Shown one piece after another: positions 38,483 through 49,447 of a stretch of 64,000 nucleotides of DNA (position 1 is the stretch's first letter; each line of letters starts with the position of its first letter). Made by a program: the position numbers and the translations under genes. The notes under the pieces were generated by a model, which was not told the DNA's origin, ran no database searches, and was given only the letters and a program-made list of their open reading frames with translations. The DNA lies in contig JAHDFY010000001.1 in NCBI GenBank assembly GCA_020627925.1, forward strand, positions 251,297 to 315,296, given 5' to 3'. The stretch comes from a bacterium. GTDB taxonomy: Bacteria > Patescibacteriota > Gracilibacteria > Absconditabacterales > Absconditicoccaceae.

Positions 38483-38887
38483 ATGAGTGTAAATGCACCA
38501 GTACATGATCTGCTAATCAGAATCAAGAATGCATATATGGCAAGAAGATTAACGGTAGAATGAGTTCAATATTCTCGTTTTTCTGAAGCTGTATTGCAAT
38601 TACTCAAAGACTATAAGTTCATTGAAGGATTCGAGATAATCGATGCAGATAATAATAAAAGGTTCCTATCTGTAAAGCTAAAGGAAGTAAAAAATCCCGT
38701 ACAAGATGTTCCGGTGATTCGTTTCTTCTCAAAGCCTGCAAGAAGATGGTATGTAAGTTATAAAGACTTGAGACCTGTTGCAGGAGGACAAGGAATTGGT
38801 ATTATCTCAACAAATAAAGGTCTTTTGCCTTCACATAAAGCAAAAGAACTAAAGGTTGGAGGTGAATACATTGCAGAAATCTACTAA
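38483..38887 (+). CDS. rpsH: Ribosomal protein uS8
   Basis: 134 residues: VHDLLIRIKNAYMARRLTVEGVQYSRFSEAVLQLLKDYKFIEGFEI, FFSKPARRWYVSYKDLRPVAGGQGIGIISTNKGLLPSHKAKELKVGGEYIAEIY. One TGA (VEGVQ). Full length. It binds the central domain of 16S rRNA and in many bacteria represses the spc operon. Confidence 0.96.
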
Positions 38888-38924
38888 ACCTACACATTTA
38901 TTCTAATTAGAGGAATTGTTTATC

Positions 38925-39467
38925 ATGTCTAAGATAGGAAAACTACCAGTACAAATTCCAGCGGGAGTGGAAGTCACAATCAATGGAAATGAACTTAAGG
39001 TAAAAGGTCCAAAAGGAGAACTTTCATATACTTTAGTAAAAGGAGTGAAAGCTGAAGTTACTGAGAACGTTATTTCTGTTTCAGTTGAATCTTCAGATCT
39101 TGCTAACTTGTGGGGTCTCACAAGAACACTTGCTGCAAATATGGTAGAAGGAGTTACAAAATGATACGAAAAATCACTACTCGTATTGGGAGTTGGTTAT
39201 AGCGCAAAAATGCAAGGTTCAGACCTAGTATTACAACTATGATTTTCTCACCCAGTTGTGTTTAAAGTTGATTCAAGAGTGACTGTTGGTGTCGACAAAG
39301 ACCCGAAAGGAAATACTTTGATTAAGGTTGAAGGAATCGACAAACAAGTAGTAGGAGAAGTGGCTGCAAAGATCAGATCACTAAAAAAACCAGATCCATA
39401 TAAAGGTAAAGGAATTAGATACACATATGAGATTGTTAAATTAAGACCAGGTAAGGCGGCTAAGTAG
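38925..39467 (+). CDS. rplF: Ribosomal protein uL6
   Basis: 180 residues: [109 protein letters not shown] and QLGFSH use TGA. An in-frame upstream codon at 38916 is not needed. Confidence 0.96.
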
Positions 39468-39502
39468 CCTTCGTCATATTTATTACTTTTGTTACATGCA
39501 CA

Positions 39503-39847
39503 ATGTCTGCTCAAAGTAAAGTTGCAAGATTTATGAGAAGAAAGAAGAGAGTTAACGCTATCATCAAAAATTCTAATTTTGATTATAGACTCATTGTTAA
39601 TAGATCAAATAAGTACACATACGGTCAAATCGTAGATAAGAATGGTGTGACAAGTGTTATGATGAGTGATGAAAAGATGAAAGGAGCTACCAAAGTAGAA
39701 AGAGCAAAACAACTAGGTATAGAACTAGCAAAAAAAGCTGCTGAAAAAGGTATTACTAAAGCAGTCTTTGATAGAAATGGTTTCCTATACCATGGAAGAG
39801 TTGCGGCTCTTTGTGATGGTGCAAGAGAAGGAGGACTTTCTATATAA
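39503..39847 (+). CDS. rplR: Ribosomal protein uL18
   Basis: 114 residues: RMRRKKRV-type N-terminus (KVARFMRRKKRVNAII), RLIVNRSNKYTYGQIVD, KAVFDRNGFLYHGRVAALCDGAREGGLSI. No TGA codon. It binds 5S rRNA. Confidence 0.95.
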   Translation: MSAQSKVARFMRRKKRVNAIIKNSNFDYRLIVNRSNKYTYGQIVDKNGVTSVMMSDEKMKGATKVERAKQLGIELAKKAAEKGITKAVFDRNGFLYHGRVAALCDGAREGGLSI

Positions 39848-39878
39848 TTAATTTTTATCTATTAGGTTTATTAAACCA

Positions 39879-40544
39879 ATGACAGCTACTAATGAAGCAA
39901 TCCAAACTGAAAATAAGAAACCAACATCTTCTGCTGATGTAAAGAAAACAGGAGGTAGAGATGGAGGACAAAGAGGAAATAGAGACAATAGAAGAGGTGG
40001 AAGAGATAATAGAAGAGGAAGAAGAGGAGATAGACCAAAAAAAGAATTTAATGAAGTACTTCTAGAAATCAGAAGAGTTACAAAAGTAACAAGATGAGGA
40101 AGAAGAATGAACTTCAGAGCAACAATTCTTATTGGAAATGGAAAAGGAAAGATTGGTGTTGGAGTTGCTAAATGATCAGATGTTGCAATCGCAGTAAGAA
40201 AGGCAACACACGATGCATATAAACATATCAGTATTGTTCCTATTACAGAAGAAGGAACTATTCCATACCCGCTAACAATCAAAAATAAAGCGTCAGTATT
40301 GAAGCTTATTCCTGCTGCTCAAGGTACAGGTATGAAGGCATGATCTTCTGTCAGAATGGTACTAGAACTTGCTGGATACTCAAACATGCTATCAAAAATT
40401 ATTGGTACAAATAATAAACTTAATAATGCTTTAACAACTATCAAAGCTCTTACAACATTCAAGAACAAAAGAGGTTCTACAAAGAAAGTAAAAGCTGCAG
40501 AAGATAAAAAAGCAGAAAAAAAGACATCAAAAAAAGCTAAATAA
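39879..40544 (+). CDS. rpsE: Ribosomal protein uS5 with RGG-rich N-terminal extension
   Basis: 221 residues, longer than the usual ~165. Residues 22-60 are a low-complexity Arg/Gly/Asn/Asp tract (GGRDGGQRGNRDNRRGGRD) before the S5 core: [99 protein letters not shown]. A Lys/Ala-rich tail ends it. The tract glycines are GGN while VTRGG, AKGS and KAGS use TGA. Such extensions may bind rRNA. Confidence 0.95.
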
Positions 40545-40609
40545 TAAAATATTCTAGTCATATGTGCTAGCTGTCATTATAATATTTTTATCATTGTTCT
40601 AGTCGCAAA

Positions 40610-41065
40610 ATGTTAATGCATGAATTGAAAAAAAGCGATACAAAGAAAAAAAAGGCTCTAAGAAGAGGAAGAGGTAACTCATCTTGACGTGGAAATTACT
40701 CAACAAGAGGTTTGAAAGGACAAAAAGCAAGATCTGGTTGGTCTCAACAACCTGGTTTTGAATGAGGTCAAACTCCTCTACATATGAGATTGCCTAAAAT
40801 GAGAGGTTTCAAAAGATACTTTAAGCTAGTAGATAATTACAGTATTATCAACCTTGCATCACTAGAACACAATGATGGAGTAAAAGCAGGTGATGTAGTT
40901 ACCGTAGACTACCTAGCGAATCTAGGATTCTGTTCAAAAGGAGATGCTGTAAAGATCCTCGGTGAAGGAGAACTGTCAAAAAAATTGACGTTTAATGGAA
41001 TTGCAAAATTTTCAAAATCAGCAAAAGAAAAAGTAGAAAAAGCAGGATGAACAATTGAAGAATAG
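40610..41065 (+). CDS. rplO: Ribosomal protein uL15
   Basis: 151 residues: [58 protein letters not shown] and a normal C-terminal domain. SSGRGN, FEGGQ and KAGGT use TGA. It follows rpsE directly; no uL30 (rpmD) gene lies between, as is usual in candidate-phyla-radiation genomes. Confidence 0.95.
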
Positions 41066-41092
41066 TCTTTATATATTCCACACGATAGGTAA

Positions 41093-42415
41093 ATGACTTG
41101 GTTAGGAACAATTAAATCAATATTTGTGAATAAAAACGTCAGAACAAAAATTTTATGGACAATAGCATTGCTTGCTGTGTATAGATTTTTGGTTTTTATT
41201 CCTGTTCCATTTGCTGATGTAGCGCAAATAATTAATGCTTCATCATGAACAACTGAGGGACTTTCTCAATTTTTGATGCTTCTAGGATGATCAATTGAGC
41301 GTTTTTCTATCCTTTCAGTTGGTCTTGCTCCGTTCATTAATGCTTCTATTATTATGCAGCTTCTTGCTGTTGTGGTACCTAAGCTTGAAGAACTACAAGA
41401 ACTGGGAGAACAATGAACACAACAAATTCAACAATATACAAGATATGCAACATTTCCATTAGCTTTTCTTCAAGCAATTGGAATGGTGTACATTATCAAC
41501 TCTATGCTAGGGAACGTTATTGATACTGCTAACTTCACGACTGTTCTTCTTGCTGCATTCTCTCTCTCTGTAGGAGCAATGATATTAGTATGGATTGGAG
41601 ATGTTATTACTGAAAAAGGAATAACTAATGGTGTCTCTCTTCTTATTTTTGCATCAATTGTTGCCGGAATGACAATGCAAATTAATGGTAGTCTTTTGTG
41701 AGCAGTTGATATGAATAGCTTTATAGGAGTCTTGCTATTCATCGTAGTCTTAGTAATTATCTTGATTTTGTGATCAGTATGGTTACTAAAATCGACAAAA
41801 AATATACCAATTGTTTATGCTAGACAAGGAAAGGTAGAACAAACATCGATGCTACCTATTCCACTTAATCCAGTTGGAATGATACCAATCATTTTTGCTA
41901 TAGCATTTGTTACTTTCCCTTACTTGCTTGCTCAATTTTTGATGAAAATTGGAACACCAAGTGATTTCATTTATAGAGCTTCTTTGTGGATAAGTAATAA
42001 TTTCAATTATTATGTTGCAAATCCTTCATGGATAGTAATTTTGGCCAACTTTGTCTTTATCGTATTGTTTACGTTCTTCTATACATTGATCGTATTTAAC
42101 CCAGATAGAATAGCAGATAATATCCAAAAAAGAGGTGGTTTTATTCCAGGTATTAGACCAGGAGAAGAAACAGCTTCATATATAAACAAAACACTAACTC
42201 ATCTTTCTTTTTGGTGAGGTGTTGGTTTGGGAGTTTTAGGTATATTTGATAAGCTTATTTACAAAATACCTTTTATTTTGGACATCACTCAATCACTAGG
42301 TTCTGTTCCTGTTGTAGTAACAGGTTCTGGAATTATCATTATTGTAGGTGTTGTGCAAGAATTAACTTCAAAGGTACAAACTGAAATACTTATGGCAAAG
42401 TATGATGATCTGTAA
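41093..42415 (+). CDS. secY: Protein translocase subunit SecY
   Basis: 440 residues with ten predicted membrane helices. Landmarks: KILWTIALLAVYRFLVFIPVP, SILSVGLAPFINASIIMQLL (plug/TM2b region), TRYATFPLAFLQAIG, IGDVITEKGITNGVSLLIFASIVAG, NPDRIADNIQKRGGFIPGIRPGEET and the C-terminal TSKVQTEILMAKYDDL. Several TGA glycines (SSGTTEG, GGSIERF, LLGAVD). It forms the Sec channel. Last gene of the spc-type operon here; adk, map and infA do not follow. Confidence 0.97.
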
Positions 42416-42440
42416 AATAAATCATACTTAAGATACAAAG

Positions 42441-42478
42441 ACTTAATTTGATGTTAAATCAGATTAAGTTTTTTTTAA
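42441..42478 (+). terminator. Intrinsic terminator after secY
   Basis: ACTTAATTTGA pairs with TCAGATTAAGT around TGTTAAA, followed by eight T. Confidence 0.75.
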
Positions 42479-42573
42479 TATAAGATTTTATTAAGACAAA
42501 ATAGTCGCTGACTCTTGCTTTACAGAAAGGTTTGAATATATTTATCTAAATATCTTTATCAAGAAAATGAGGC

Positions 42574-43416
42574 ATGGAAAAAACTCATTATGTTCTTGAC
42601 TGGTATGCTAATAAAAACCTTGCAATTAAACATTGCCCATATGATCAAGAGTTAACAATAGGAAAAAAAATAGTATATTATATTGATCAGCCAGGAGGCA
42701 AAAAATTATCAGTTTGAACCTATATTGGAGAAAATTATAAATGAATAGAAAAAAAATGATATTTTTCTTCGTTTTTGTCATGAGAAAAAGAAAAAAACTT
42801 TGAAAAATCACAAAAAAAAGCTTACGAATTATTTCCTCTTTTCAAGAAAAACTTCAGACGCTATTTTTCAACAGCGATCCCCGTAACAGCAAGATATCAT
42901 ATCTTTAGTAAACAATATTATTTTTATTTTTATTCAGAAGAAAGATTTCAATTTACGCATTTTCTCAAAGACTTTAGATCAAAAATAGGTGAAAATTTCT
43001 TTCTATTTCAAGTAGGTGCAAGAGATATGGTAAAAATGTCTCCTCAAACTGATCATTTGGTTTGATGTAATGGAAAGAATCTTTGTTGTAAATCAAACAG
43101 GCCGCTTCCTAGCGTTAATGTTGAGGCCCTAGTCATACAGCATTTGGAATGAAGAGATATTGAAAGACTAAAAGGAAGATGTGGAAAATTAAAATGTAGT
43201 TTACTGTATGAGGTTGCCTTATACTTAGACGAAAATAAGCAATATCCAGCAAAAGGAACAAAGATTAAAAGTAAATCTTGCGAAAGCTGTGGTGTTGTGA
43301 CTAATTATAATATTATTAATCGCACTATTAATTTTAAAGACAGGGAATGAGCTTATGTTTCAATATCATTAGATGAATTAAAAAAAGATTATGAAGTAAT
43401 CAAGAAGCAAAAATAA
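42574..43416 (+). CDS. PSP1-domain protein (RicT/YaaT-like)
   Basis: 280 residues. The second half matches RicT: FSEERFQF-type FYSEERFQFTHFLKDFRSKIGENFFLFQVGARDMVKMSPQTDHLVGCNGKNLCC, then VQALVIQHLEG..IERLKGRCGKLKCSLLYE. Cysteines at C-NGKNLCC and RCGKLKC plus a CESCG pair could bind an Fe-S cluster, as in the RicAFT complex that aids RNA processing in Bacillus. Whether that role holds here is inference. LVGCN, LEGRD and other glycines are TGA. Confidence 0.7.
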
Positions 43417-43436
43417 TTTATTAATAACAACAATCT

Positions 43437-44372
43437 ATGTCTATTAACTGATCTCTCTTTATTTTATGGATAATTACATCTGTTTTTGCACTTATTTTTC
43501 CTGTTGTTTTTTTTATAAAATACTTTTTTCTTGCTATCAAAAACTTCATTAAATATATAAGAGAACATGCGTCTGAAATGAAAGCCATAAAGTTGTTTCA
43601 AAAAGATAATTTCTTAAGTAAAATAAAACAATGAGATAAAGATGCTACACCAATCTTTTCGACAGCAAAAAAGAAACAACAACCAAAGATTACTCATAAG
43701 TTCAAAGAAGAGCAGAAAGAGCAATTGACACAAAAAAAGGAACCGATGGTGGATAAAAAGGATTCGTCTCCCTCAATTGACTCTCATAGCCTAACGAAGA
43801 AAAAGCGTAAAAATAAATTGGAATCGCTAAAAGCTCAAGCACATCAATACAAAACAAGATGACAGTTTGACGAGTACGAAAAAATATTGATAGAGTGAAT
43901 GGCTATAGAAGATACAAATTGATTGTCTTTTAAGAAAATGCTTGCAGATTGGTATTTTTCTATACAAAACTTCAAAAAGGCACTAACACTGTTAAAACAA
44001 ATTCTTGCGCAAGAACCAAAAAATCATAAATCTCTTTGGCAGGTAGGAGAAATTCATTTGGAAAAGTGAGAGTTTGATGTGGCAAAAATGCTTGTACAAA
44101 AAGCTATTGATTCAGCGCCACAAAATCCTAAATACTACATCACTATGGTAGAAATTCTCTATAATATTGGAGACTTACATCATGCGATAGCGTTAATGCA
44201 CAAGGTAGTCAAGTTAAGACCAACTAATGTCTCTTATTTGATGGGCTTAGCCAATCTTCTTGAACAAGCATGAGATCAAAAAGAAGCCCAAACCTATTAC
44301 CTCAAAGTGGTTCATATTGATCCATCAAATGAAAAGGCAAGGAAAAAACTCAAGTTGCTCAAAAATAATTAA
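43437..44372 (+). CDS. Membrane-anchored TPR-repeat protein
   Basis: 311 residues. One N-terminal helix (LFILWIITSVFALIFPVVFFIKYFF), a long charged linker with KKKQQPKITHKFKEEQKEQ, then TPR repeats from about residue 150: YEKILIEGMAIEDTN, WYFSIQNFKKALTLLKQILAQEPKN, LWQVGEIHLEKGEFDVAKMLVQKAIDSAPQNP, MVEILYNIGDLHHAIALMHKVVKLRPTN, LEQAGDQKEAQTYYLKVVHIDPSN. It is a cytoplasmic-facing scaffold, partner unknown. Several TGA glycines. Confidence 0.75.
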
Positions 44373-44402
44373 ACAATTTTTATTATCTTATTTATTGATT
44401 GT

Positions 44403-44639
44403 ATGAAAGGAAGAAATAGACGTAAATTACAACTAGCTGTTTTGTTTGTTTTGTTATTCTTTATTGTTTCTACCGTAGGGCTTTCTCTTATTTCCATAAC
44501 ACAAGTAAGTGCTCCCACAACAGAATATCCACAAACGACACAAGTTTCTGTGCAAACAGGCGATGTAGAAATATTGACATGAATGACTTCACAAGAACTT
44601 CCAACCGGTGTTGTCTTGACGTGACAGCTTCCTGAATAA
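44403..44639 (+). CDS. Small single-pass membrane protein, unknown
   Basis: 78 residues: a basic MKGRNRRKLQ, one helix (LAVLFVLLFFIVSTVGLSLISI), then a Thr/Gln/Val-rich outside part (TTEYPQTTQVSVQTGDVEILTG). Three TGA glycines. It lies between the TPR gene and the AlaRS half. Not recognised. Confidence 0.45.
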
Positions 44640-44669
44640 TTTTTTTATTGCCTCTACACCAATTCATAG

Positions 44670-45584
44670 ATGAAAGCAATTGTTAATCTAAAACAAAGAC
44701 ATGCAAAAATGAGAGCTCATACAGCGACGCACTTGCTCCATGCTGCTATTGGAAAATTTTTTCCTCATACAAAACAGGCTGGATCGTTGGTCGATGAAGA
44801 TTATTTGAGGTTTGATTTTACCGCAGATGCTCTTTTGACTCAAGCGCAACTCAAAGAACTAGAAGAGCTGGTAAATCACCGAATTGCTTTGGTTCTCCCT
44901 GTCGTTACTCAGGTACAGTCTTATGAAGAAGCAATTGCATGATGAGCAAAAGCTTTTTTTGAAGATAAATATGATGATGATGTGAGGGTAGTGACCATAA
45001 AAGATGGTGTACATGCGCCTATTTCTTTAGAGCTTTGTGGAGGAACACATGTAGAAAATACTGCCCACATTGGTGCGATGAAAATAATCGAACACGGTTC
45101 TGTTGCTTCATGAGTAAAAAGAATTGTGGCTTATACTGGGCCCAAAGTTGCGAATCATGCTCTCATGCTACAAGAAAAAATTTATGCAATTGCTGCTCAT
45201 TTGGAGTCGAAGCCAGCGCACATTGAGCAAAAAATAGAAAAAAATAAGAAAGAGAAAAAAGAATTATCAGAGGAATTATCACGTTTACAAACTGGACAAA
45301 TCACGTCACTGCTGGCAACAATGTCGAGTTCTCATGATTTTTTTGATGTACTTGTTGATGTTTCAAAAGAACAGGCTTTGCAATGATTCCCTTTTAAAAC
45401 GATTGTACAAAAAGCAAAAGAATATTTTGCTGACAAAAAAGTTTGTGTATACAACAAAGAGGGAAATTTTGCTCTACTAGGAGTAGATGCAAAAAGCTTT
45501 GCACAGCAACATTCTCTAAAAGGTGGAGGTTCTGATACTTTTGTACAATGAAGAGATTTACAAATAATAGAAGTATTCTGATAA
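44670..45584 (+). CDS. alaS: Alanyl-tRNA synthetase C-terminal half (editing + DHHA1 domains) as a separate gene
   Basis: 304 residues starting at ATG 44670. [17 protein letters not shown] carries the editing-site HxxxH (17-21), [13 protein letters not shown] holds Cys123 and His127, and [31 protein letters not shown] and [14 protein letters not shown] are AlaRS, not AlaX, sequences. A coiled coil ([19 protein letters not shown]) and a DHHA1 part with [15 protein letters not shown] end the protein. The aminoacylation half is not adjacent: upstream is an unrelated small gene. So alaS is split, or this is a trans-editing derivative that hydrolyses Ser/Gly-tRNA-Ala. Confidence 0.8.
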
Positions 45585-45719
45585 AAAATAAAAATCTTGG
45601 TAATGTTGTATCAATATTTTTTCTGTAAAGCAAAATGCTGAAAAGGCGTGAATTACTGCTAAAAAATAATGATTTTCTCTTGCAAAAATACAAAAAAACT
45701 CTATAAGTGGTGCCAGTAA

Positions 45720-45839
45720 GCAAATATATCATAGCTAAAGACAGTAGGTAAGCTTACATAAATCCTACCGAGGTTGTGGTCATAGTGTGGTGCATTGCAC
45801 CATTCATTATGCCATTGACTCGGGTCAAATGGTTTTTTT
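45720..45839 (+). promoter_or_regulatory. rplJ leader with attenuator-like terminator
   Basis: AGTAGGT and ATCCTACC form a stem next to GAGGTTGTGG, in the style of L10-leader motifs. TGGTGC/GCACCA (about 45789-45803) follows. Then CCATTGACtcgGGTCAAATGG (45812-45832) and seven T form an intrinsic terminator 23 bases before rplJ. This fits L10-L12 autoregulation by premature termination. Confidence 0.55.
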
Positions 45840-45862
45840 GATTTTATATTGTGTACAACCTG

Positions 45863-46519
45863 ATGGCATTAACCAAAGAACAAAAGGCTAAGCTTATGGA
45901 GGTATACAAGACCAAAGCACAAAACGCTTCCAATGTAGTACTATTGGTTCAAAAGGGTATTCCTGTTAATGGAGTAAATGAACTAAGACAACATATGGAT
46001 GAGACAGGTGGTCAAATGCTAGTAGTAAAGAAAAGACTTTTTCTTAAATCTGCTGCAGAAGCTGGGTTTTCTGACTCAGATCTAGATAAAATAGATGGTC
46101 ATCTTACTGTGCTCTTTGCTGGAGAAGACGAATATGCTCCATTAAAGCTTGTGTACAAAACAAACAAGCAGTACAAAAAAGACAGAGCTGAGTACGGTTT
46201 TTCATACCTATGAGGGTGGTATGATAACCAATGGAAAGACGCTCAATTTGTTGAAGAAATGGCTGCGCTACCTTCAAAAGAAGAACTTATTGGAAAGTTC
46301 CTATTCTTGTTGAACTACCCTATGCAATCTACTGCAGCTGTCTTGGATCAAATCAAAGACAAAATCAGTGATGGTAGTGTAGAAACAACAGAAGATAAAA
46401 AGGTAGAAGATTCAGCTACTGAAGAAGCTCCAAAAGCAGATGCAGAAAAAGCTGATGAATCAAAAGAGGCAAAGGCCCCAGAGGCAGTGGAAGAAGCTCC
46501 AAAAGCAGATGCAGAATAG
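45863..46519 (+). CDS. rplJ: Ribosomal protein uL10 with acidic repeat tail
   Basis: 218 residues. MALTKEQKAKLMEVYKTKAQNASNVVLLVQKGIPVNGVNELR and VVKKRLFLKSAAEAG, GHLTVLFAGEDEYAPLKLVY are the RNA-binding L10 domain. ELIGKFLFLLNYPMQSTAAVLDQI is the helix that binds L12 dimers. The last 50 residues are an acidic Ala/Glu/Lys tail with EEAPKADAE twice. FSYLGGWYD contains TGA. ATG 45863 is preferred over 45851. Confidence 0.93.
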
Positions 46520-46627
46520 TGTTTAATCTTTTGAGCAATAAATCTTCTTGCAAAAAATGAAAATGAAATGTAGTAACGATAGTTACATAATTAATGAAAA
46601 GTTTTACTATTATAGATCTATATAAAT

Positions 46628-47008
46628 ATGGATTTGTCAAAAAACGCACAAAAAGTATTTGACCTTGTAAAAGAGCTTACTGCTATTGAACTAGCTGCTC
46701 TTGTTAAGGCTCTAGAAGAAGAATTTGGTGTTACTGCTGCAGCAATGGCTGTTGCTGGAGCGGGAGCTGCTGGTGACGCTGACGCTGGTGGTGATAAAGA
46801 TTCATTCAACGTTGAATTGGCTGAAGTTGGTCAACAAAAAATTGCTGTTATTAAAGTAGTAAAAACAGTTCTTGGTGTTGGTCTAAAAGAAGCTAAGGAT
46901 ATGGTTGGAGCAGTACCTACAATCATCAAAGAAAACGTTAAAGCTGAAGAAGCTGAAGGAATTAAAGCTCAACTTGAAGAAGCTGGAGCGACAATTAATC
47001 TAAAATAA
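46628..47008 (+). CDS. rplL: Ribosomal protein bL12 (L7/L12)
   Basis: 126 residues. N-terminal dimer domain (VFDLVKELTAIELAALVKALEEEFGV), Ala/Gly hinge (AAAMAVAGAGAAGDADAGGDK) and C-terminal factor-binding domain (QQKIAVIKVVKTVLGVGLKEAKDMVGAVPTIIKENV). No TGA codon. It recruits translational GTPases. Confidence 0.96.
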   Translation: MDLSKNAQKVFDLVKELTAIELAALVKALEEEFGVTAAAMAVAGAGAAGDADAGGDKDSFNVELAEVGQQKIAVIKVVKTVLGVGLKEAKDMVGAVPTIIKENVKAEEAEGIKAQLEEAGATINLK

Positions 47009-47035
47009 TCTTTATACTCTCAAATGATGTAACAT

Positions 47036-47695
47036 ATGAGTGTAACTACCGACGCGGTTATAAAAAACCACTTGCACATTGGAGCTCTTACAAAAGAGTC
47101 TAACCCAAAGACAAGAAAGTTTTGGTTAGGTGCAGATAATGGTATCACTATTATTAATCCAGAACTCGTTACAGAACAACTTGATAATGCAAAAAAGAAA
47201 GTTGCTGAAGCGAAAAAAGCCGGGAAACAAATATTGGTTGTTTGTGAAAAAACTATGTATTCTGAAGAATTAGCTACGCTTTCTTCAAAAGCTGGTTTTC
47301 ACTATCTTAACCAAAAACTTCCAGCAGGATTTCTAACAAACTTTAATACATTGATTCAAAGAATTGACTCAATGAACGAAAAAAAGAAGTTTGTAAAGAG
47401 TGATTCTTACACAAGACTAACTAAAAAAGAACAAGTGATGATCAAAAGAGATCTAGCTAAAGTAGAAAGAATCTATGAAGGAGTAAAGTGATTAAAAAAG
47501 AAACCTGATTTGGTAATTCTTGTTGATGGAAATCTTACTAAATGATTGGTTGCAGAACTTGAAATTACAGGTATTGATAATGTTATACTTGCATCGACTG
47601 ATTTCAATAAATGGTGGAATGAAAATTCATTAGTAATGATGAATATGCAAAGTTATCAAGCTGTTGATTTCGCTTTACACTATATCTTCTCGTAA
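47036..47695 (+). CDS. rpsB: Ribosomal protein uS2
   Basis: 219 residues. HLHIGALTKESNPKTRKFWLGADNGITIINPE and LVVCEKTMYSEELATLSSKAGFHYLNQKLPAGFLTN, KKPDLVILVDGN..., then NVILASTDFNKWWNENSLVMMNMQSYQAVDFALHYIF. Slightly diverged in the C-terminal part. VKGLKKK and TKGLVAE use TGA. It stands before tsf, but with an inserted membrane-protein gene between. Confidence 0.9.
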
Positions 47696-47696
47696 C

Positions 47697-48158
47697 ATGG
47701 AAAATACTACACAACACCAGTCGTTGTCAAGTCAAGCTTACATTCCAAGCTCTCTTGAAAAAAAGAGAGTGGTGTTGTCGTACTTTCTTCTATGAATATT
47801 TGTCTATATGACATGAAGAGAACTTACTCCTTACGAATCATATCATGTAAGACGATCAACCTGATGGCGAATGCTATTTTTGCTATCTTTCTTTGTATTT
47901 ATTATCCCTATTTTGCTCGTACCTCTCTTTTGGGTAATAGCACTATTGTGTTATGTTCCATTAATTGGTATTTGGCTTTATAATTGTCATAGTTCATGGC
48001 AAGGAAAATATAAAGAAGAAGGAGATGCTTCAGTGTTGGCACTTATATATTGATTGTGAGGATGGTTCTTTACGATATTTGAGATTGATGTGAAGGAAAA
48101 AACACTACAATCAACCGATAAACAAGATTGACAATCGTGATCTGATACTCAAAACTAA
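47697..48158 (+). CDS. Small membrane protein between rpsB and tsf
   Basis: 153 residues with three to four helices (VVLSYFLLGIFVYMTG, MLFLLSFFVFIIPILLVPLFWVIALLCYVPLIGIWLYNCHSS, LALIYGLGGWFFTIF) and an acidic/polar tail. It resembles the TM topology of DUF4870-type proteins, without a firm match. Starts two bases after the rpsB stop, so co-translated. About eight TGA glycines. Confidence 0.6.
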
Positions 48159-48199
48159 CAAACTTAATCTATCTGATTTTATCCTAAATATTTGTTCTG

Positions 48200-49003
48200 A
48201 TGGCAGTAGATATTAATCTAGTAAAAGAACTAAGAGCAATGACACATGCTCCCCTAAAAGACTGTAAGTCTGTTCTAGAAGAGGCTAATGGTGATTTGGA
48301 GCTAGCACAAGAGCTACTTAGACAAAAAGGTGTTTTGAAAGCAGCAAAAAAAGCTGATAGAGAAACAAACAATGGTGTAGTAAAATTTGTTATGAAGGAC
48401 GGAGTTCTTGCGGGAATTAAAATCCTTTGTGAAACAGATTTTGTTGCAAAAAATGAAAAATTCATGCAACTAGTTGATGAAATGATGCAAAAAATTGTTG
48501 ATGTTGACGGTGAATTCAACACAGAATCAGCGCCAGCAGATCTAATTGAATCTATGACATCATATCTTCAAGAACACGTTGGAACAATAGGAGAAAATTT
48601 GAGACTTGATTATGTATTCAGATCAACAAAAAAATGATTTGTGTATAATCATAATGGAAATACTCTTTCTTCAGTAGTTTTCTTTGATGCAGAAGGTGAT
48701 GTTGATGCTATTGCAAAAGACGTTGCTCTTCAAGTTGCAGCAATGAATCCTTCGTTTATTTCTATCGATGAAGTTCCTGCTGAAAAGAAGGATGCTCTTC
48801 GTGAAGAATATACGGCAGAACTTGCTGAATCAAACAAACCTGAAGAAATTAAAGAAAAAATTATTGAAGGAAAGATATACAAGTTCCTACAAGATGATAT
48901 CTTATTAGAACAAACATCTATTAAAGATTGATCTAAAAAGATAAAAGATATTGTTGAAAACAAGATGACCATTACGGAAATTCTAAGAGTTACTGTTGGA
49001 TAG
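48200..49003 (+). CDS. tsf: Elongation factor Ts
   Basis: 267 residues. INLVKELRAMTHAPLKDCKSVLEEANGDLELAQELLRQKG is the N-terminal UBA module; KILCETDFVAKNEKFMQLVDEM carries the TDFV nucleotide-exchange motif. A second core domain and the C-terminal KITEILRVTVG-like end are present. KKGFVYN and KDGSKK use TGA. It reactivates EF-Tu. Confidence 0.95.
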
Positions 49004-49028
49004 TTTTATATACTGTAGCTAGGTGTTT

Positions 49029-49403
49029 ATGAAAAAATACGAGCTAGTAGTTGTTCTAGATGGAAGAACATCTCAAGAAGAAAGAGATACGGCTATTGCC
49101 GCTATTGAAGCTGCAATCGATACTAATAATATCGTACAAAAAGACGAAATTGGAGCAATGGATGCTGAATATGATTTAGCAAGAGTAAAAGGTAATAATA
49201 AAATCTACCTTATCTCTTACTACCTCAATTTGGTACCAGAAGCAATTCGTGAAATCGAAAAGAAGATTGCATATATCAAACCTCTTAAGAGACATTTCTT
49301 CTATGCAATGACGTCTACGCAACCTTTCTTTACATTCAAAGAACTTCAAAAGAAGTTTGAAGAACAAGAAGAAGAAGCTTCAAGTGAAGAAGAATCTAAT
49401 TAG
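49029..49403 (+). CDS. rpsF: Ribosomal protein bS6
   Basis: 124 residues: MKKYELVVVLDGRTSQEERDTAI, AEYDLARVKGNNKIYLISYYLNLVPEAIREIEKKIAY, with a Glu/Ser-rich tail. No TGA. It pairs with bS18, encoded next. ATG 49029 chosen over GTG 49023. Confidence 0.9.
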   Translation: MKKYELVVVLDGRTSQEERDTAIAAIEAAIDTNNIVQKDEIGAMDAEYDLARVKGNNKIYLISYYLNLVPEAIREIEKKIAYIKPLKRHFFYAMTSTQPFFTFKELQKKFEEQEEEASSEEESN

Positions 49404-49447
49404 ACAAACGTCTATGAAATATGATTTTAGCCCTATGATCTTTGCTA

